Shown here: positions 22,417-32,705 of the stretch, piece after piece | Numbering within the stretch: position 1 is the stretch's first letter | Layout of the letters: the number at the start of each line of letters is the position of its first letter | Origin: Paralithodes platypus | Taxonomy: Eukaryota; Arthropoda; Malacostraca; Decapoda; Lithodidae | Direction: 5' to 3' | Assembly: GCA_032716605.1 (NCBI GenBank) | Contig: CM064505.1 | Coordinates: 49,455,865-49,519,864 of the forward strand | Length of the DNA stretch: 64,000 nucleotides | The notes under the pieces: model-generated | Database searches by the model: none | Told to the model about the DNA's origin: nothing | What the model saw: only the letters and a program-made list of their open reading frames with translations | Position numbers and translations under genes: made by a program

Positions 22417-22424
22417 TCTTTTCA

Positions 22425-22994
22425 CCCGGCCAGCCTTCCCGCTCCCGTCGTCCTGCTCCTCCTCCTTCTTCTCTCCCTGACCTTCCCTTACCGTCTCGCC
22501 ACGGGGGTACCCCTCCTCTTGGCTCGGTGGGGTATCGCGTGGTTTCGGGGTCCCCTTTCTCAGGGGCTGCCGTGTCGCTAGAAGCGGGGGATAGTGCTGT
22601 TTCCCCCTCGGGCGTTCGTGTTCCGGGACGAGTCCCTCAGCGGCGACACAACCGTGGTCGCTCGCCTTCCTTGGGCCGCGACTCTGCTGGTTCGTGTCGT
22701 GGGTCTCGCTCCCGCTCGCGCTCACCCCTGCGGGCCGACCATTTTTGGGGGGGGGGGGGGTCGCCTCTCTCGGATCGATTGTCGGCTATGCAGGGGTGGC
22801 TTGTGTCACGCATCGACGGGCGCTTGGAGTCGATGCAAGACTCCCTCTTATCGCGCTTCTTGGCGGTGACACACCCTCAGCGCCTCACCATACCTACCCC
22901 TGCTACGGTCCCCCTCCCTTCTGCAGGCCTACGCTCTGGTCAGACTTCAGCCGCCGGGACATCCTTCAGGATGTTCAGTCCCTGGCTGTGTTGA
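22425..22994 (+). pseudogene. DIRS gag-like ORF, 3' part
   Basis: It continues the gag-like frame after the 5S insertion: an S/R/P-rich stretch with R-S-R-S-R-S-P, then an amphipathic segment (L-S-D-R-L-S-A-M-Q-G-W-L through S-L-L-S-R-F-L-A). Removal of 121 bp (5S plus one repeat copy) shifts the upstream frame by one into this frame, with no stop at the join. The frame is lost again near 22920-22994, where coding appears to move to another frame (D-I-L-Q-D-V-Q-S-L). Confidence 0.6.
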
Positions 22995-24222
22995 TGGGAC
23001 TGTCCTCCTATGGGGCGGGTTTGTGCGATGCCTGTACGCCTGGCTTAGCCATCTTGCTCGATCACCCTCTCCCATTGGGGGCCTGGTTTGCTGAAGCCTT
23101 CGTCTTCGCCGGCCGTTCCGTCGCCGGCTCTCCTTCAGTCCCTCCCCCGGAGTCATCACTGCTTTTGCCTCCTCTTGTGTCTGTCGGCGGGTTGGACGGC
23201 GCGTTCTGGTCCTGCTTCAGCGCGCCCGTTCTTGAACTTTGTTCTATTGCTACCCCGTTCTTCTCTCACCGAGTTCCGTCCTCTGTCGACAGGGTTTTTC
23301 CCTTGCGGCGGTGGGTGCCGAACTTCTTCTCTTGTCTTTTGGTTCCCTCCAGACTTCTGTTCGCCACCTGCGGCTTATCGCGGCGTCTGCACCAGGCGAT
23401 CTTCGCGAGGGTTTGAGCCGCGTTCGGCGGATCCCCCTTCGGCTCGCGGTGTCTTTGGTTCCCGAGCTGAAGGCGGTTTTGTGCGTGGCAACTCGGCACC
23501 GCCGGACGGTACGGTCCTCGTTCTGCCGGACAGCCCCCTTGGATATTCGTCAGGGTTTGTTGTACTCTACGCTCTCTCCATCGGGGATTTTTTGCACGGG
23601 ATGCTTGGGGCCGCTCCGCTTCTCTATCGGCGGACCCTGCTTACGACACGCACCGACGCGCTGTGTCGCGCGCGGGGTCTTCTCAGTCCCATCCTTCTGC
23701 CGGTCCTCTTCGGGGTGCTGCTGCAGGTGCTGCCGCCATGCACGGGCGCAGGACTGGGACGTTACAGGCCAGTGCGTCAGTTCCGCCTCGCCCTTCTGTT
23801 CTTGCCCCCTTTTCATCCCCGCCGTGTCGGGGCTGGCCGGCCTTCCACTTCCGGCCGCCCTTCGCCGGGGTCAGCCCCGCGACGGCCAGGGGTTGGGGTG
23901 GCCCGCCCTTTTCGACGAAGTTGGGGGGGGGGTAGAGGAGGTCAACGTGGCGCTCATGCCTGCACGGACCGTACCGGGGGTACCTCCACGTCAAAACAAT
24001 GTGTAGGTTCTCTGGGTCGGTCTCCTTGTTCTCCTTCTCGCCTGGCCGCCCGGGTCGCTCCCCTCCTCTCGGGAGCTCCCGCGGGTTGTTTTCGCCCTTG
24101 CGCCCCTCGGTGGCCGCGAGGGACGTTGGGGGCGGCGGATTGCGCGGAGGGGTCTAACCTGGAGGTGGACGTCCAGACCCCCACTCCGCTCTTGTCACCG
24201 ACGCCGGCCCATCTCTTCAGAG
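22995..24222 (+). other. DIRS gag-RT linker, frame-shifted
   Basis: GC-rich sequence open in several frames, with long overlapping ORFs on both strands caused by base composition. No domain was recognised. It presumably holds the rest of gag and the start of the RT polyprotein, broken by indels. Confidence 0.45.
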
Positions 24223-25100
24223 GTGGCCCACGTGTTCACATCCATGCACGAGCAGGGTATCGTCGAGGGAGTTGACCGCCGGTCACCCGGTTTTCCTCTC
24301 CCGTGTATTTCTGGTACCGAAGTAGAACTGCGACGCGATGCGCCCGGTGGTGGCTCTGTCGGCCTTCACCGGGCGCTTCGTGCACACACGGTTTCGGTTG
24401 CTGCCGGTACCCCGGGTCCGCCTGGCCCTGCGCCCTCTGTCGTGGGTAGTGTCGCTGGCCCTCCAGGATGCGTCTTGGCTCGTTCCTCTCCATCCTCGCT
24501 TCCAGCGATTCTTGGCCGTTCGGACTTCCGATCGTGTGTTCCTGTTCGACGGCCTTCCCTTCGGTCTCCACATCGCGCCGCTGATCTTCTCCGCACTGGT
24601 TGGGCAGGCTCTGGGTCCTCTCCTCAGGAGCGGGCTCCAGATCCTGTTTTCCTTGGCCGATTGGTTGGTAGTTTCCGAAGCCCTAGGACTGTGCGTAGGC
24701 GACGCCCTCACAGTCGTTCGCCACGTCGCACGGTTAGGGTTCCCCTTCGATTTTCCCAAGTCACGCTTGCCCCGTCGCGTGTCGTGCCATGGGTCGGTCT
24801 CGCATGGGTTTTGTCCGGCGCTACGGTGACCCGGGGTCTGCCGGCCGCGGTGCACCTTCGGTGGAAGGTCTTTGCCGTGTTGCACTCGGTCTCCCTCCCA
24901 GGGTGGCTCTGGGACTCGTTCGTGGGTTCGCTGCATTGGGCCGCTCTGCCCCTTCCCTTAGGGAGCCTCTGGCTACGCCGCCTCCTCCTCATGGGCACTG
25001 CGGTGTTTCCGTTGCCCCTATGGATCGGCTCCTGCCGCTCCCGCGTACCGTTCGCAGACGCTTCGGTCGCTGGGTTGCTCGGGGCGCGCTCTCTGCGGCT
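24223..25100 (+). pseudogene. DIRS reverse transcriptase
   Basis: The RT is spread over two frames. 24223 onward gives M-H-E-Q-G-I-V-E-G-V and S-P-G-F; the frame changes near 24330. Then 24338-24829 gives R-P-V-V-A-L, motif A (L-Q-D-A-S-W-L-V-P-L-H-P) and L-P-F-G-L-H-I-A-P-L-I-F-S-A-L. The first frame resumes with W-D-S-F-V-G-S-L-H-W-A, the DIRS-type connection. The catalytic loop, usually Y-L-D-D-W-L, reads S-L-A-D-W-L, so the first aspartate of the pair is missing and the enzyme should be inactive. Confidence 0.8.
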
Positions 25101-25551
25101 GTGCCCTGGACCGCCCCCCCGCCGACGGTCTGGGTAGACACAGATACGTCGAGCGAGGTTGGGTGAGGTTCCCGATCAAACCTGGGACGTCCACTTCCCG
25201 GCAGATGGGTGGGTCTCCCTCCACTTACCCGTCTATGCCCTCGGACTGTTGGTTCCTTTGTTCTTCCTGCGGGACCACGCGCTGGCCCTTCGGGGTAAGT
25301 CGGTGGCCTTCGGGTTGGACGCTCAGACAGCTGTCCACTGTTTCCTAATGCGGGGGTCCTCCAGGTCGTTGAATCTATTGGGGGTCTCGGTGGAGTTGTT
25401 CTTCCTCGCGGACCGACACCCCTTCTCCTTGCATGCCTCCTCCCTGCCCGGGCCTGCCACCCTGTGGGCGGCCGCCCTGTCGAGAGGGCAGGGCGTTCTT
25501 GTAGAATGGGCGATGCAACGGACTGTGTTCGCCGACCTCGTGGCATCCTGA
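25101..25551 (+). pseudogene. DIRS RNase H domain
   Basis: It begins with V-W-V-D-T-D-T-S-S in one frame (ending in a stop at about 25163-25166) and continues in another from 25159: G-K-S-V-A-F-G-L-D-A-Q-T-A-V-H-C-F, R-G-S-S-R-S-L-N-L-L and L-W-A-A-A-L-S-R, matching DIRS RNase H. The helix that normally reads I-N-V-L-E-L has no glutamate here (V-Y-A-L-G-L), so a catalytic acid is probably lost. Confidence 0.7.
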
Positions 25552-25669
25552 GGTATTCCGGAGGTCGCCTTGTTCGCATCGGGGGTGCCGCGCCAGTTGC
25601 CTCTGGACCTCTCCCTCCGGCCTCGCGCTCCGGGGGGGGTCCGGACGCTTTCATGGTAGCCTGGTACAG

Positions 25670-27025
25670 GTGGCGGTCGATATACATCTTTCCGCCACCA
25701 GACGCGCTGTTGATGTGCCCAGTCCTCGCGAGGCTGCGGCTGTACCGCGGCTGCGTCTGGCACCTCGCGCCTCTGTGGCCGGCACGGGCTTGGTACGCCC
25801 GGTTGCCGCGGTGGTGCCCGAGTCCGGTCCCTCTACCTGTCTCCGGCTTCCACTTGAGCTAGGTTGGGGACCTGCGGACCTCGTTGGCCTTCGCATCGTG
25901 CTTGTTCATGAGGCACGGTGGCTCCCGGTCCCCGGCCGGGCCCTGACTGACTTTCTGCAGCGTTCCTGGCCGTCTTCTCCTTGGGGGACTTACGGGTCCC
26001 GCTGGAGGTCTTTTACTAGGTGGCTACAGGACACTCGCCTGCCAGTTGGCTCTCCTTCCCTCGTCCTACGCTCCTTGTTTCACCTCTTCCGTACACGTCA
26101 CTTTCAAGTCGACGCTATACGTACCCACTTGTCTGCCGTCCGGGGGGTCTTTGGGTCCGTCGCTGGGCTGGTCGTTCCGCCGCAGGAGCTGGATTCCTTC
26201 CTTCTGGCTGCCTTCCGGGATCGACCGCCTCCGCGCCAGGTCCCTCCACAGTGGGTTCTGGGGCGGGCTCTGGTCCTTCTGGCTTCACACACGTATACAA
26301 GGGCCACTACGCCGGTTCCGTTGCTCGGGCGTCCACTCTTCCTTGTCGCTCTGGCCACTGGGGATCGGGTGTCTGCACTAGCGGCATTGTCACGGCCCCG
26401 GGACTGCGTGCGATTCTCCCCGTCCTTGCATGGCGTCTCGTTCGCCTCCTCCCCTCCTTTTGTTACCACGCATGGGAGGGAGGCCCCCGTTTTCCAGCCT
26501 TTCACCGTCCAGGCTTTACGGCGTGGGCATCCTCGCCATGTGTTGTGCCCGGTGTCAGCCTTGCACTCCTCTGTTGCGTCTGTGGCGCCGCCTTCGGGTA
26601 CTGCTGTGTGGGTGTCTCCTCGGACAGGTGGGAGGCTCTCGCAGGTGCAGATGGGCCGCCACGTTTGTCGGACCGTTCGTGCCCGTCACCCTGTTTGTAG
26701 GGGTTCTGCGCACGATGTCAGATCCTTTGCTGCCTCCTTCCGGTTCCTGCCACGTCGATCCTTACCTGCCATCGCCTCAGCGGTTTTGTGGTCTTCTATC
26801 AATTCCTTCATCTCTTCCTACCTCTCTGTGTCCAGTGTTCGACCCCCTCGGCCGGTGATTGCTCTCGGGGGTCGTGTTTCCTGGTGCTCTGGCGAAGATC
26901 CCTGGTCTTCCCCCCTTGTCCCTCGTTCTTTTCCTTTGTTTTATTTGACAAAGGGGGGGGGGGGGGGGTACGGGTTTGCAACACTGGATTGCAAGATTGG
27001 GATTATGTATTGTTCCAGTACATAA
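25670..27025 (+). CDS. DIRS tyrosine recombinase (YR)
   Basis: This open frame of 451 codons is the longest intact one in the element. It has an N-terminal core-binding domain (Y-G-S-R-W-R-S-F-T-R-W, residues ~108-118, and I-R-T-H-L-S-A-V-R-G) and a catalytic domain with the expected residues: R233 in G-D-R-V-S-A-L-A-A-L, H348-x-x-R351 in A-H-D-V-R-S-F-A-A-S, and Y384 in S-F-I-S-S-Y-L. In DIRS this enzyme inserts the circular DNA copy by strand exchange. The frame overlaps the end of the RNase H region, as usual. The first ~60 residues may be read-through and the start is uncertain. Confidence 0.85.
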   Translation: MAVDIHLSATRRAVDVPSPREAAAVPRLRLAPRASVAGTGLVRPVAAVVPESGPSTCLRLPLELGWGPADLVGLRIVLVHEARWLPVPGRALTDFLQRSWPSSPWGTYGSRWRSFTRWLQDTRLPVGSPSLVLRSLFHLFRTRHFQVDAIRTHLSAVRGVFGSVAGLVVPPQELDSFLLAAFRDRPPPRQVPPQWVLGRALVLLASHTYTRATTPVPLLGRPLFLVALATGDRVSALAALSRPRDCVRFSPSLHGVSFASSPPFVTTHGREAPVFQPFTVQALRRGHPRHVLCPVSALHSSVASVAPPSGTAVWVSPRTGGRLSQVQMGRHVCRTVRARHPVCRGSAHDVRSFAASFRFLPRRSLPAIASAVLWSSINSFISSYLSVSSVRPPRPVIALGGRVSWCSGEDPWSSPLVPRSFPLFYLTKGGGGGYGFATLDCKIGIMYCSST

Positions 27026-27320
27026 GTGTTTTTGCCACATTGAAAATTGTGTTTTGTTCTTGTGGTCAGTGTTTTTGTTGGTTTTGGAAGAAAGGGGATT
27101 TTGGGTACAGTACCTTTTTGGTTTAAGACAAGTCTATGTTTTTGCATTACTATGAATGACGGGCATGTGTTAAAACTGTTCTTTTTAGCTACTCCTCAGT
27201 TTTTCACTCTTTTATTAAACTCTCTTGTTTAAATTGTGTCTTTGTCATTCATAATTTTGTTTTATGCATTGTTTTTTTTGGTAGGTTGGGCTTGGATGTC
27301 CTCCTCCTATTTGTTATGCA

Positions 27321-27433
27321 GCCTTGACGTTGAATTTGCCAAGACTACTAACAAATTGGGAGGTTTGACGTACCTCCCAACCTACCAAATAGGAAAACCT
27401 ACTATTTGGTAGTAGTCTTGGAAAATCCAACGT
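27321..27433. repeat. DIRS internal complementary region (ICR)
   Basis: 27321-27356 is the reverse complement of the left terminus (19722-19757) with one mismatch. 27356-27433 is the exact reverse complement of the right terminus (27767-27844). This fused complement of both ends is diagnostic of DIRS1-type elements and templates completion of the ends during reverse transcription. Confidence 0.95.
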
Positions 27434-27495
27434 ACATAATACCCTCCCTCACGCCGGACCCCTGCCCATCCGCGTTCTTCTGCTGACGTGAGATG

Positions 27496-27844
27496 TGATG
27501 ACAAGAGAGGGTCGCTCATGCGCACGTTCGACAGGGATCTGCACATGACGGAACACGGGATGGGCCTTAAGCGGTAACTAAGGTAAACACCTTTTTCTTC
27601 TCTTCTATGCTTTTTTCACCTTCGGTGGTAGTTTTGGTTAATGTACAACGTCTCCTAGAGCAAGATAAGGAGTAGACTCTAGACGTTTTCTTTTTAACCG
27701 CGGTTGGAATGACGACATAGCAGTCAAAATAGACAAGTCGTCATTGCAATTAGGTTAATAGCCTTGACGTTGGATTTTCCAAGACTACTACCAAATAGTA
27801 GGTTTTCCTATTTGGTAGGTTGGGAGGTACGTCAAACCTCCCAA
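27496..27844 (-). repeat. DIRS right inverted terminal repeat with extension
   Basis: 27496-27796 pairs with the left ITR. A further 48 bp end in the hairpin TTGGGAGGTACGTC...CTCCCAA (27820-27844). The longer right ITR is a known DIRS asymmetry. Confidence 0.93.
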
Positions 27845-27862
27845 TAACACACTGAGGAGGGA

Positions 27863-28028
27863 CTTTATAGCATTAAGAGCAGCAAGCTTAGAGAAATCAG
27901 ACCGAGACTCCCGGGATGTTGTGGCAGAAAACATTGGGGCAGGGTTGTCCACAAAACTGAATATCAGACCTGGAAGGGAAAGGAGGCACGACTATTTCCA
28001 TTCCCCGCCTTTCAGCATCTTTTGCTCG
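27863..28028 (+). pseudogene. coding-like remnant, unassigned
   Basis: About 54 open codons run D-F-I-A-L-R-A-A-S-L-E-K-S-D-R through R-P-G-R-E-R-R-H-D-Y and end at TAA. I do not recognise the family. It directly abuts the DIRS right end and may be part of an older element at the insertion site. Confidence 0.3.
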
Positions 28029-28894
28029 CAGATGTTTTAACTCATTTACCTCGAGGACCCGGGCTTGAGGGACCTGGTAAAGTTCAGGGATACCTGTCTC
28101 CGCGTCTTCCGGAATAGGAGGATCACTGATTGGTTGTCAAACTCGGGCAGGATCATAAAGCAAAGACATTGGCTTGTTGGGAAACCCCGGGTCCTCCTCA
28201 AGGGCACCCGGAGTGAAGGGGTTAGGAATAGCCCCACCTGTCAAGGGTGGGAATCGCTACTGATTCACCGGTTAGGGAACACTAGGACCAATTGACCCTG
28301 AGGGACGAGGCGGTGTGGTGGTCTTTATTCATATAAGGACAGGTTGTAAAGGACAGTAAGTAGCGTAGAAGGCATTAGCTGAGAGGACAGCCTAACCTGG
28401 GGAGTCAGAGACTTGTCTCTGACTAAACTTGGACTTAATTGCTGCTAGAGCCTTTGTTTGGAACAGGGTCTCCAACTTCGTTGGGACGTGGGCAAAAGAA
28501 TGTTTAGGAAACTCACGTAGGCATTATGGATAATGTCTGGGACTTAGGATATGTAACCTTTTACATCACTCCAAATATTGAGCAAAACCTAAGGCGCCCC
28601 AGCCGCAGTTATGTGGCCCATCAGATTGTGATGTTTCACGAAGGGTGCACAGTTTGTACACTTCTTAGTAGCCCACTAGCTAGCTTACAATCAACACAAG
28701 ACAGATGGCGTACATACTTCGTACGTCCAAGAAGGGGGAATTTGTTGAATCTTGTGAACCAGAACCACTGCACAATGGTCGTGGCGATTACAAGAGAGAG
28801 CTGTTGCTCATCAGGCCAAGAATTAATGTTACATAATACTAGAGCAAAGAACAAAAACATGTACCAGCTCGTCATGCACAAGGCATATGGAATG
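28029..28894. other. spacer, no gene recognised
   Basis: The segment 28050-28225 has partly inverted GGACCCGGGCTTGAGGGACC / GGGTCCTCCTCAAGGGCACC motifs, as in a degraded TIR element. An open frame at 28526-28918 (130 codons) lacks any family motif and is probably chance. Confidence 0.35.
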
Positions 28895-29320
28895 CCGAGT
28901 AGCCTGTTGGCTATATGAATGCAGTAAAAGAAGTTAGAACGGGGGAGCACATCAGCTGCATCTTATATAAAGATGGATTAGAGTGGGATAGTCGATGGTT
29001 ATCATTAATATGATTAGAGTATCCCCCCCCCCTTTTTCTCTCATTCGTGGTTCTACATTGAGAACCCAAGGTGAAGACTTTTAACAGCGACTCAACAAGA
29101 AATTACGTTGGGCAACACCTGGCGGTGAATAGCCTATTGGCTATATGAATGCCGTAAAAGAGGTTAGAGTAGAGTAGCGTATCTGCTATCTCTTATATGA
29201 ATTCATTGTCCTCCATTGAGAACTTATGGGAAAGATGTTTATCATTGACCCGGAAAGACACGCCGTTGGGCATCACCCGGAGATGGAGGTGAAGCCCGAA
29301 GACCTTCATAGCAACCCGAT
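28895..29320. repeat. tandem duplication, ~230-bp unit
   Basis: TTGGCTATATGAATGC followed by GTAAAAGA(A/G)GTTAGA occurs at about 28908 and 29138, and both copies continue with similar CTTATAT, ACATTGAGAAC/CCATTGAGAAC and GTTGGGCA motifs. It is a diverged two-copy repeat. Confidence 0.7.
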
Positions 29321-29434
29321 CGGGAATACGGAACCGGAGAGAGTGGACCGTAGCTAAGAGTCAAGGTCTATTTCAGTTCAATTCAATTCGAGAGACTGTA
29401 ATTGCAATTTGCAGTAACTTAAGTTATAACAATG

Positions 29435-29459
29435 GAATAATAATAATAATAATAATAAT
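29435..29459. repeat. (AAT)n microsatellite
   Basis: Eight AAT units. A second short (AAT)n lies at 53222-53241. Confidence 0.9.
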
Positions 29460-29539
29460 CAGTAGATTATCAATGTCACCGGAGGTCCGTTGGGTACCCG
29501 GTACCCGGACACCATTAGTTAGTCCAGTGTACAGTATAT

Positions 29540-30290
29540 CAATTCAATATTGGGCTTATAATAGTGATAGTATCTGGAGGAAGCTTTGCTCCTCATCTGT
29601 CCCTAATAGCCCACTGGGGCACAGGAGTCCCGCCGACTCCAGGGCTCAAAGTTTCCGAACTATTTCCATGTCAGAAGTGATAACATAAGTAAGCAGGAAC
29701 CTTTTAGCACCTGGCTTATATATTGAAAAATTAAGTGAAGCCATCGAAAAACTTCATAATATAATTTCAATATTTGGCTTATGATAGGGATAGTACCCGG
29801 AGGAAACTTTTCCTTTATAGTTCAATAATAGCACACACTATTGGCACCCAGCATATACATTGAAAAATTAAGTAAATCCAACGAAATTCTTCCTACTATA
29901 ACGTTAATGTTTGGCTTATAATAGGGATAGGAACCGAAGCAAACATTGTTCCTTATAGTTCAACAATAGCGGAACCATTGGCCCCCCCGCTTATGCATTG
30001 AATAATGAAGTAAATCCATGGAAAAACTTTGAATTATAAAGTCAATATTTGGCTTATAATAGGGATAGTACCCAGAGGAAGCGTTGGTCCTTATCCTTCA
30101 ACAACAGTGGAACCCTTGGCACCCCACTTATAAATTGAAAAATGAAGGAAATCCCTCTAACCACTTCCTAATATACATTCAATATTTGGTTTTCAATAGG
30201 GATCGTACCCGGAGGAAATTATGTTCCTTATAGTCCAATAATAGCGGAACCATTGGTCCCCAGCTTATTCATTGAAAAATGAAGTACAGT
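29540..30290. repeat. satellite-like tandem array, ~137-bp unit
   Basis: The landmark TTGGCTTATAATAGGGATAG recurs (with variation) at about 29550, 29774, 29911, 30049 and 30186. Each is followed by (C)CGGAGGAAA, TTCCTTATAGTTCAA, TAATAGCGGAACCATTGG and TTGAAAAATGAAG. The last four units are 137-139 bp apart; the first is longer and more diverged. Confidence 0.88.
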
Positions 30291-30965
30291 ATATAAATTA
30301 GGAGGCATATATCTTGTCCAAAAAACAAAAATTCTGCCGAAAGAAACACCAACACATACATTATACCTATAAAAATGTTCAAATTCATAAACATTTATAT
30401 GCAGTGATAGAGTATACATACCTATATATTTTCACTAGGCCTAGTTAATTTTCGAGTTATTGATTTGACAGCATTGGTTATTTTTCCTGCTCAATATTTT
30501 CTAAGAGTGAGTTCAATGCCTAACGAGAACAGATCCAAAAAGAATATCTGTTAAGATCGTATATAACCCCCTCCTATACTGATTATACAGGCCTAAAAGT
30601 ATGGACTGTGCATTTTCCACTAAAACATCGGACAGGAATAATCAGCAATAATAAAATATTCATATAAAATCGTAGGAGCCGAAAAATTAATGGAATAAAG
30701 CCAGGCACGTACGTCCGAAGTTCTTCTCCATTTGTCCGGAGTTATCCCAGCTTTCTTGGCAATCATTTTCCATAAGAAATCACTGTTTGTCCGAAGTTTT
30801 CCATACAAGTCCGAAGTTTTCAACTTTTCAAGAATACTTCGGACATCATTTAGGATAAGGATAGCTCTCTTATTATGGGGGATAATTTTAGGAGGCTTCC
30901 TGGATTATGGCGCAGTATCACCACACATCACTTGACCTAGTTAAATCTCTATAATGTGTATTTAA
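30291..30965. other. AT-rich spacer
   Basis: No gene. GTCCGAAGTT(T/C)TC-like motifs recur four times between 30713 and 30845, a weak local repetition. Confidence 0.4.
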
Positions 30966-32214
30966 TAGTGGCCCCTTCATCATTGACGATGTTGCCTATT
31001 AGTATAATAGTCTCCATTCAACACCCACGTCGGTCGTTTGAATCAACCGCCGCGAGGAAGAAAAAGAGTCATCTTCATAAGTGCAACGCTTCTTCTCTTA
31101 TGGTGTCGTCATAGATCGGGTACCCACTACAAAAAACTTTCGTAAAAAATAAGAGAATAAAAAAGGAAAAATTAAACACTTACAACGCTGTTATCAACAA
31201 GCTTCCCACATTCGGTAGGTTTTCTTGTGTTGTGGCTTCTTACCGCCTCTCGCCAAGCGCACAATTCGTCCTTCTTTTCCTCGCGGGCCTACTGTCTACA
31301 GCTGTGCCCCCATGCTCCGGCTTCATTCGACGTTCGCTCTCCTCTAGTGAGTCTTTTCTCATTTGTATATATTTGGGAGATAGTGAGCAGGGTTTAGACT
31401 AGCTAGCACGGGTTGTGTTATTGTTGGCCCGCAGGAAGTGTTAAAATTAGGGTACGTTCAGGCGCTTACTCGTTGTGTTCATTTTTGTCACCACGCGCGT
31501 GGTGTTACTTGTTGCTATGCGCCTTAGTTTTTGCTTTCTCTTTAGTTAGGAGGCTTTCTTTCAGTTTTCGATAGCTGTTCCTTAGTTCAGCTTAGGGTCG
31601 TGGGACCCTTCCTTTGTTTTTTGCAGACGCGCCAGGTTAGATTGTCACACGTGGCTGTGGGATCTTCTGGCGTCCGAGCCTGCTGAGAGGCCCCATTCGG
31701 GAGCGATCTCTTCGCCCTTTTTGGCTCGATTCTCATGGTTCATTCGTGTTGTCTGTCGACAAATTTTTCTTGGATAAGCCTGTAGGTTATCTAGTGTTAG
31801 GGGGTAGCGTTATTTTTCTCTTGTTGTGAATTATTTATGTCCCCTTTTGTTTCTTGGGTCTCCCTGTTGGTTAGTGTTCCACTTTCCGGGAGTCCTGGGA
31901 GACGTCCTACGTGTGGGAGTGCTTGAGAGTGGGGTGGTTTCTCTCGTTGTTGTGCTTTTCTCCGAGCATTCCCCTCTTGACCCGGCGGCCTCTGTTCTGC
32001 GGCCCTTGGTCCGGTCCGCCGTGCCGGCGTATGCTGGGTTTCTCTCCTTTCCCTTGTCGTGGCTTTGTCGGGGGGAGGTAGGGCGCCTCTACCTTTCCGT
32101 TCCGGCGACCTCGCAGGTCCGGCGGAAACTGTTTGTTTTTCCGTGTAGCACATGTTTGCGGCGTGCTGCCTGGCCCTTCTGAAAATTACTCCGTCATTCC
32201 CGGCGGCTTAGTGT
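30966..32214 (+). mobile_element. 5' part of a second DIRS-like family
   Basis: It opens with TAGTGGCCCCTTCATCATTGACGATG, comparable to the termini at 15690 and 16853. An A-rich stretch follows, then a T-rich leader resembling in layout 20023-20997 of the complete DIRS. The later part (31826-32182) is open in both strands because of its composition; no domain is recognised. It stops where a piggyBac-type MITE begins at 32215. Confidence 0.35.
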
Positions 32215-32218
32215 TTAA

Positions 32219-32701
32219 CCCTCCAGCCCCGGCTATGTATTATATATATATTCCTCGAAACCCGGGTGTTTTGGCCGAAAAACGTCTAGGCTAGGCTACC
32301 GTATATTCGTTAATCAGACTGCTTCCCGCATTCCCGCGCATCCCCAAGCGTAGCTGTGTTATTTACCTGTAGAATGGCATTAAGTAGAGCTCTCTAAGTC
32401 AACTGGTTGAGCTGTGATGATGATGATTTCATTGGAGATAACTTTATGGCCAAAACAGCCAATTTACACCACTTTTCGATACTTAACAATAACATACAGG
32501 CACACATGAACAAGCGACGCTCTCCTTCTTGTGGCCGGAGATGCGGGGCGTCGGTCCAGCCGGCTGTTGTTTACATGCGTCGGACCGACGCCTCGCACAC
32601 GAAGCTCACAGGCTTTCAACCACTGGGCGTTCAAGAGGCCTTCCGGGTACCTGTTATATGCTTTTTTATGGGCGTTCAAGAGCCCTTCCGTGGTGAGAGG
32701 G
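32219..32701 (+). mobile_element. piggyBac-type MITE, copy a
   Basis: TTAA flanks both sides (32215-32218 and 32702-32705). The ends CCCTCCAGCCCCGG and ...GAGAGGG start with CCCT and end with AGGG, the usual piggyBac-style termini. Internal landmarks are GGCCGAAAAACGTCTAGGCT and GAGCTCTCTAAGTCAACTGG. It is 483 bp with no transposase. Confidence 0.85.
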
Positions 32702-32705
32702 TTAA

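Larger units (their letters stand above)
19722..27844 (+). mobile_element. near-complete DIRS-type tyrosine-recombinase retrotransposon
   Basis: An 8.1-kb element. It has 301-bp inverted terminal repeats (19722-20022 and 27496-27796), a right-end extension to 27844 that ends in a hairpin, and an internal complementary region at 27321-27433. Between these are a gag-like region, RT, RNase H and a tyrosine recombinase, in that order. DIRS elements copy through an RNA and are thought to re-insert as circles using the recombinase, without target duplication. The interior is much more GC-rich than its flanks. RT, RNase H and gag carry frameshifts, and a 5S rRNA sequence interrupts gag, so the copy cannot be autonomous even though the recombinase frame is open. 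Confidence 0.93.

Noticed and set aside
20628..26505. Many long open frames on the minus strand across the DIRS interior (for example 22306-22725, 24283-24936, 24989-25687)
   Set aside because: They are rich in R, P, G and T, lack any domain, and mirror the GC-rich coding strand; they are antisense shadows of gag, RT and recombinase.
28526..28918. 130-codon open frame
   Set aside because: No start context, domain or repeat relation, and the opposite strand is open as well; treated as chance.
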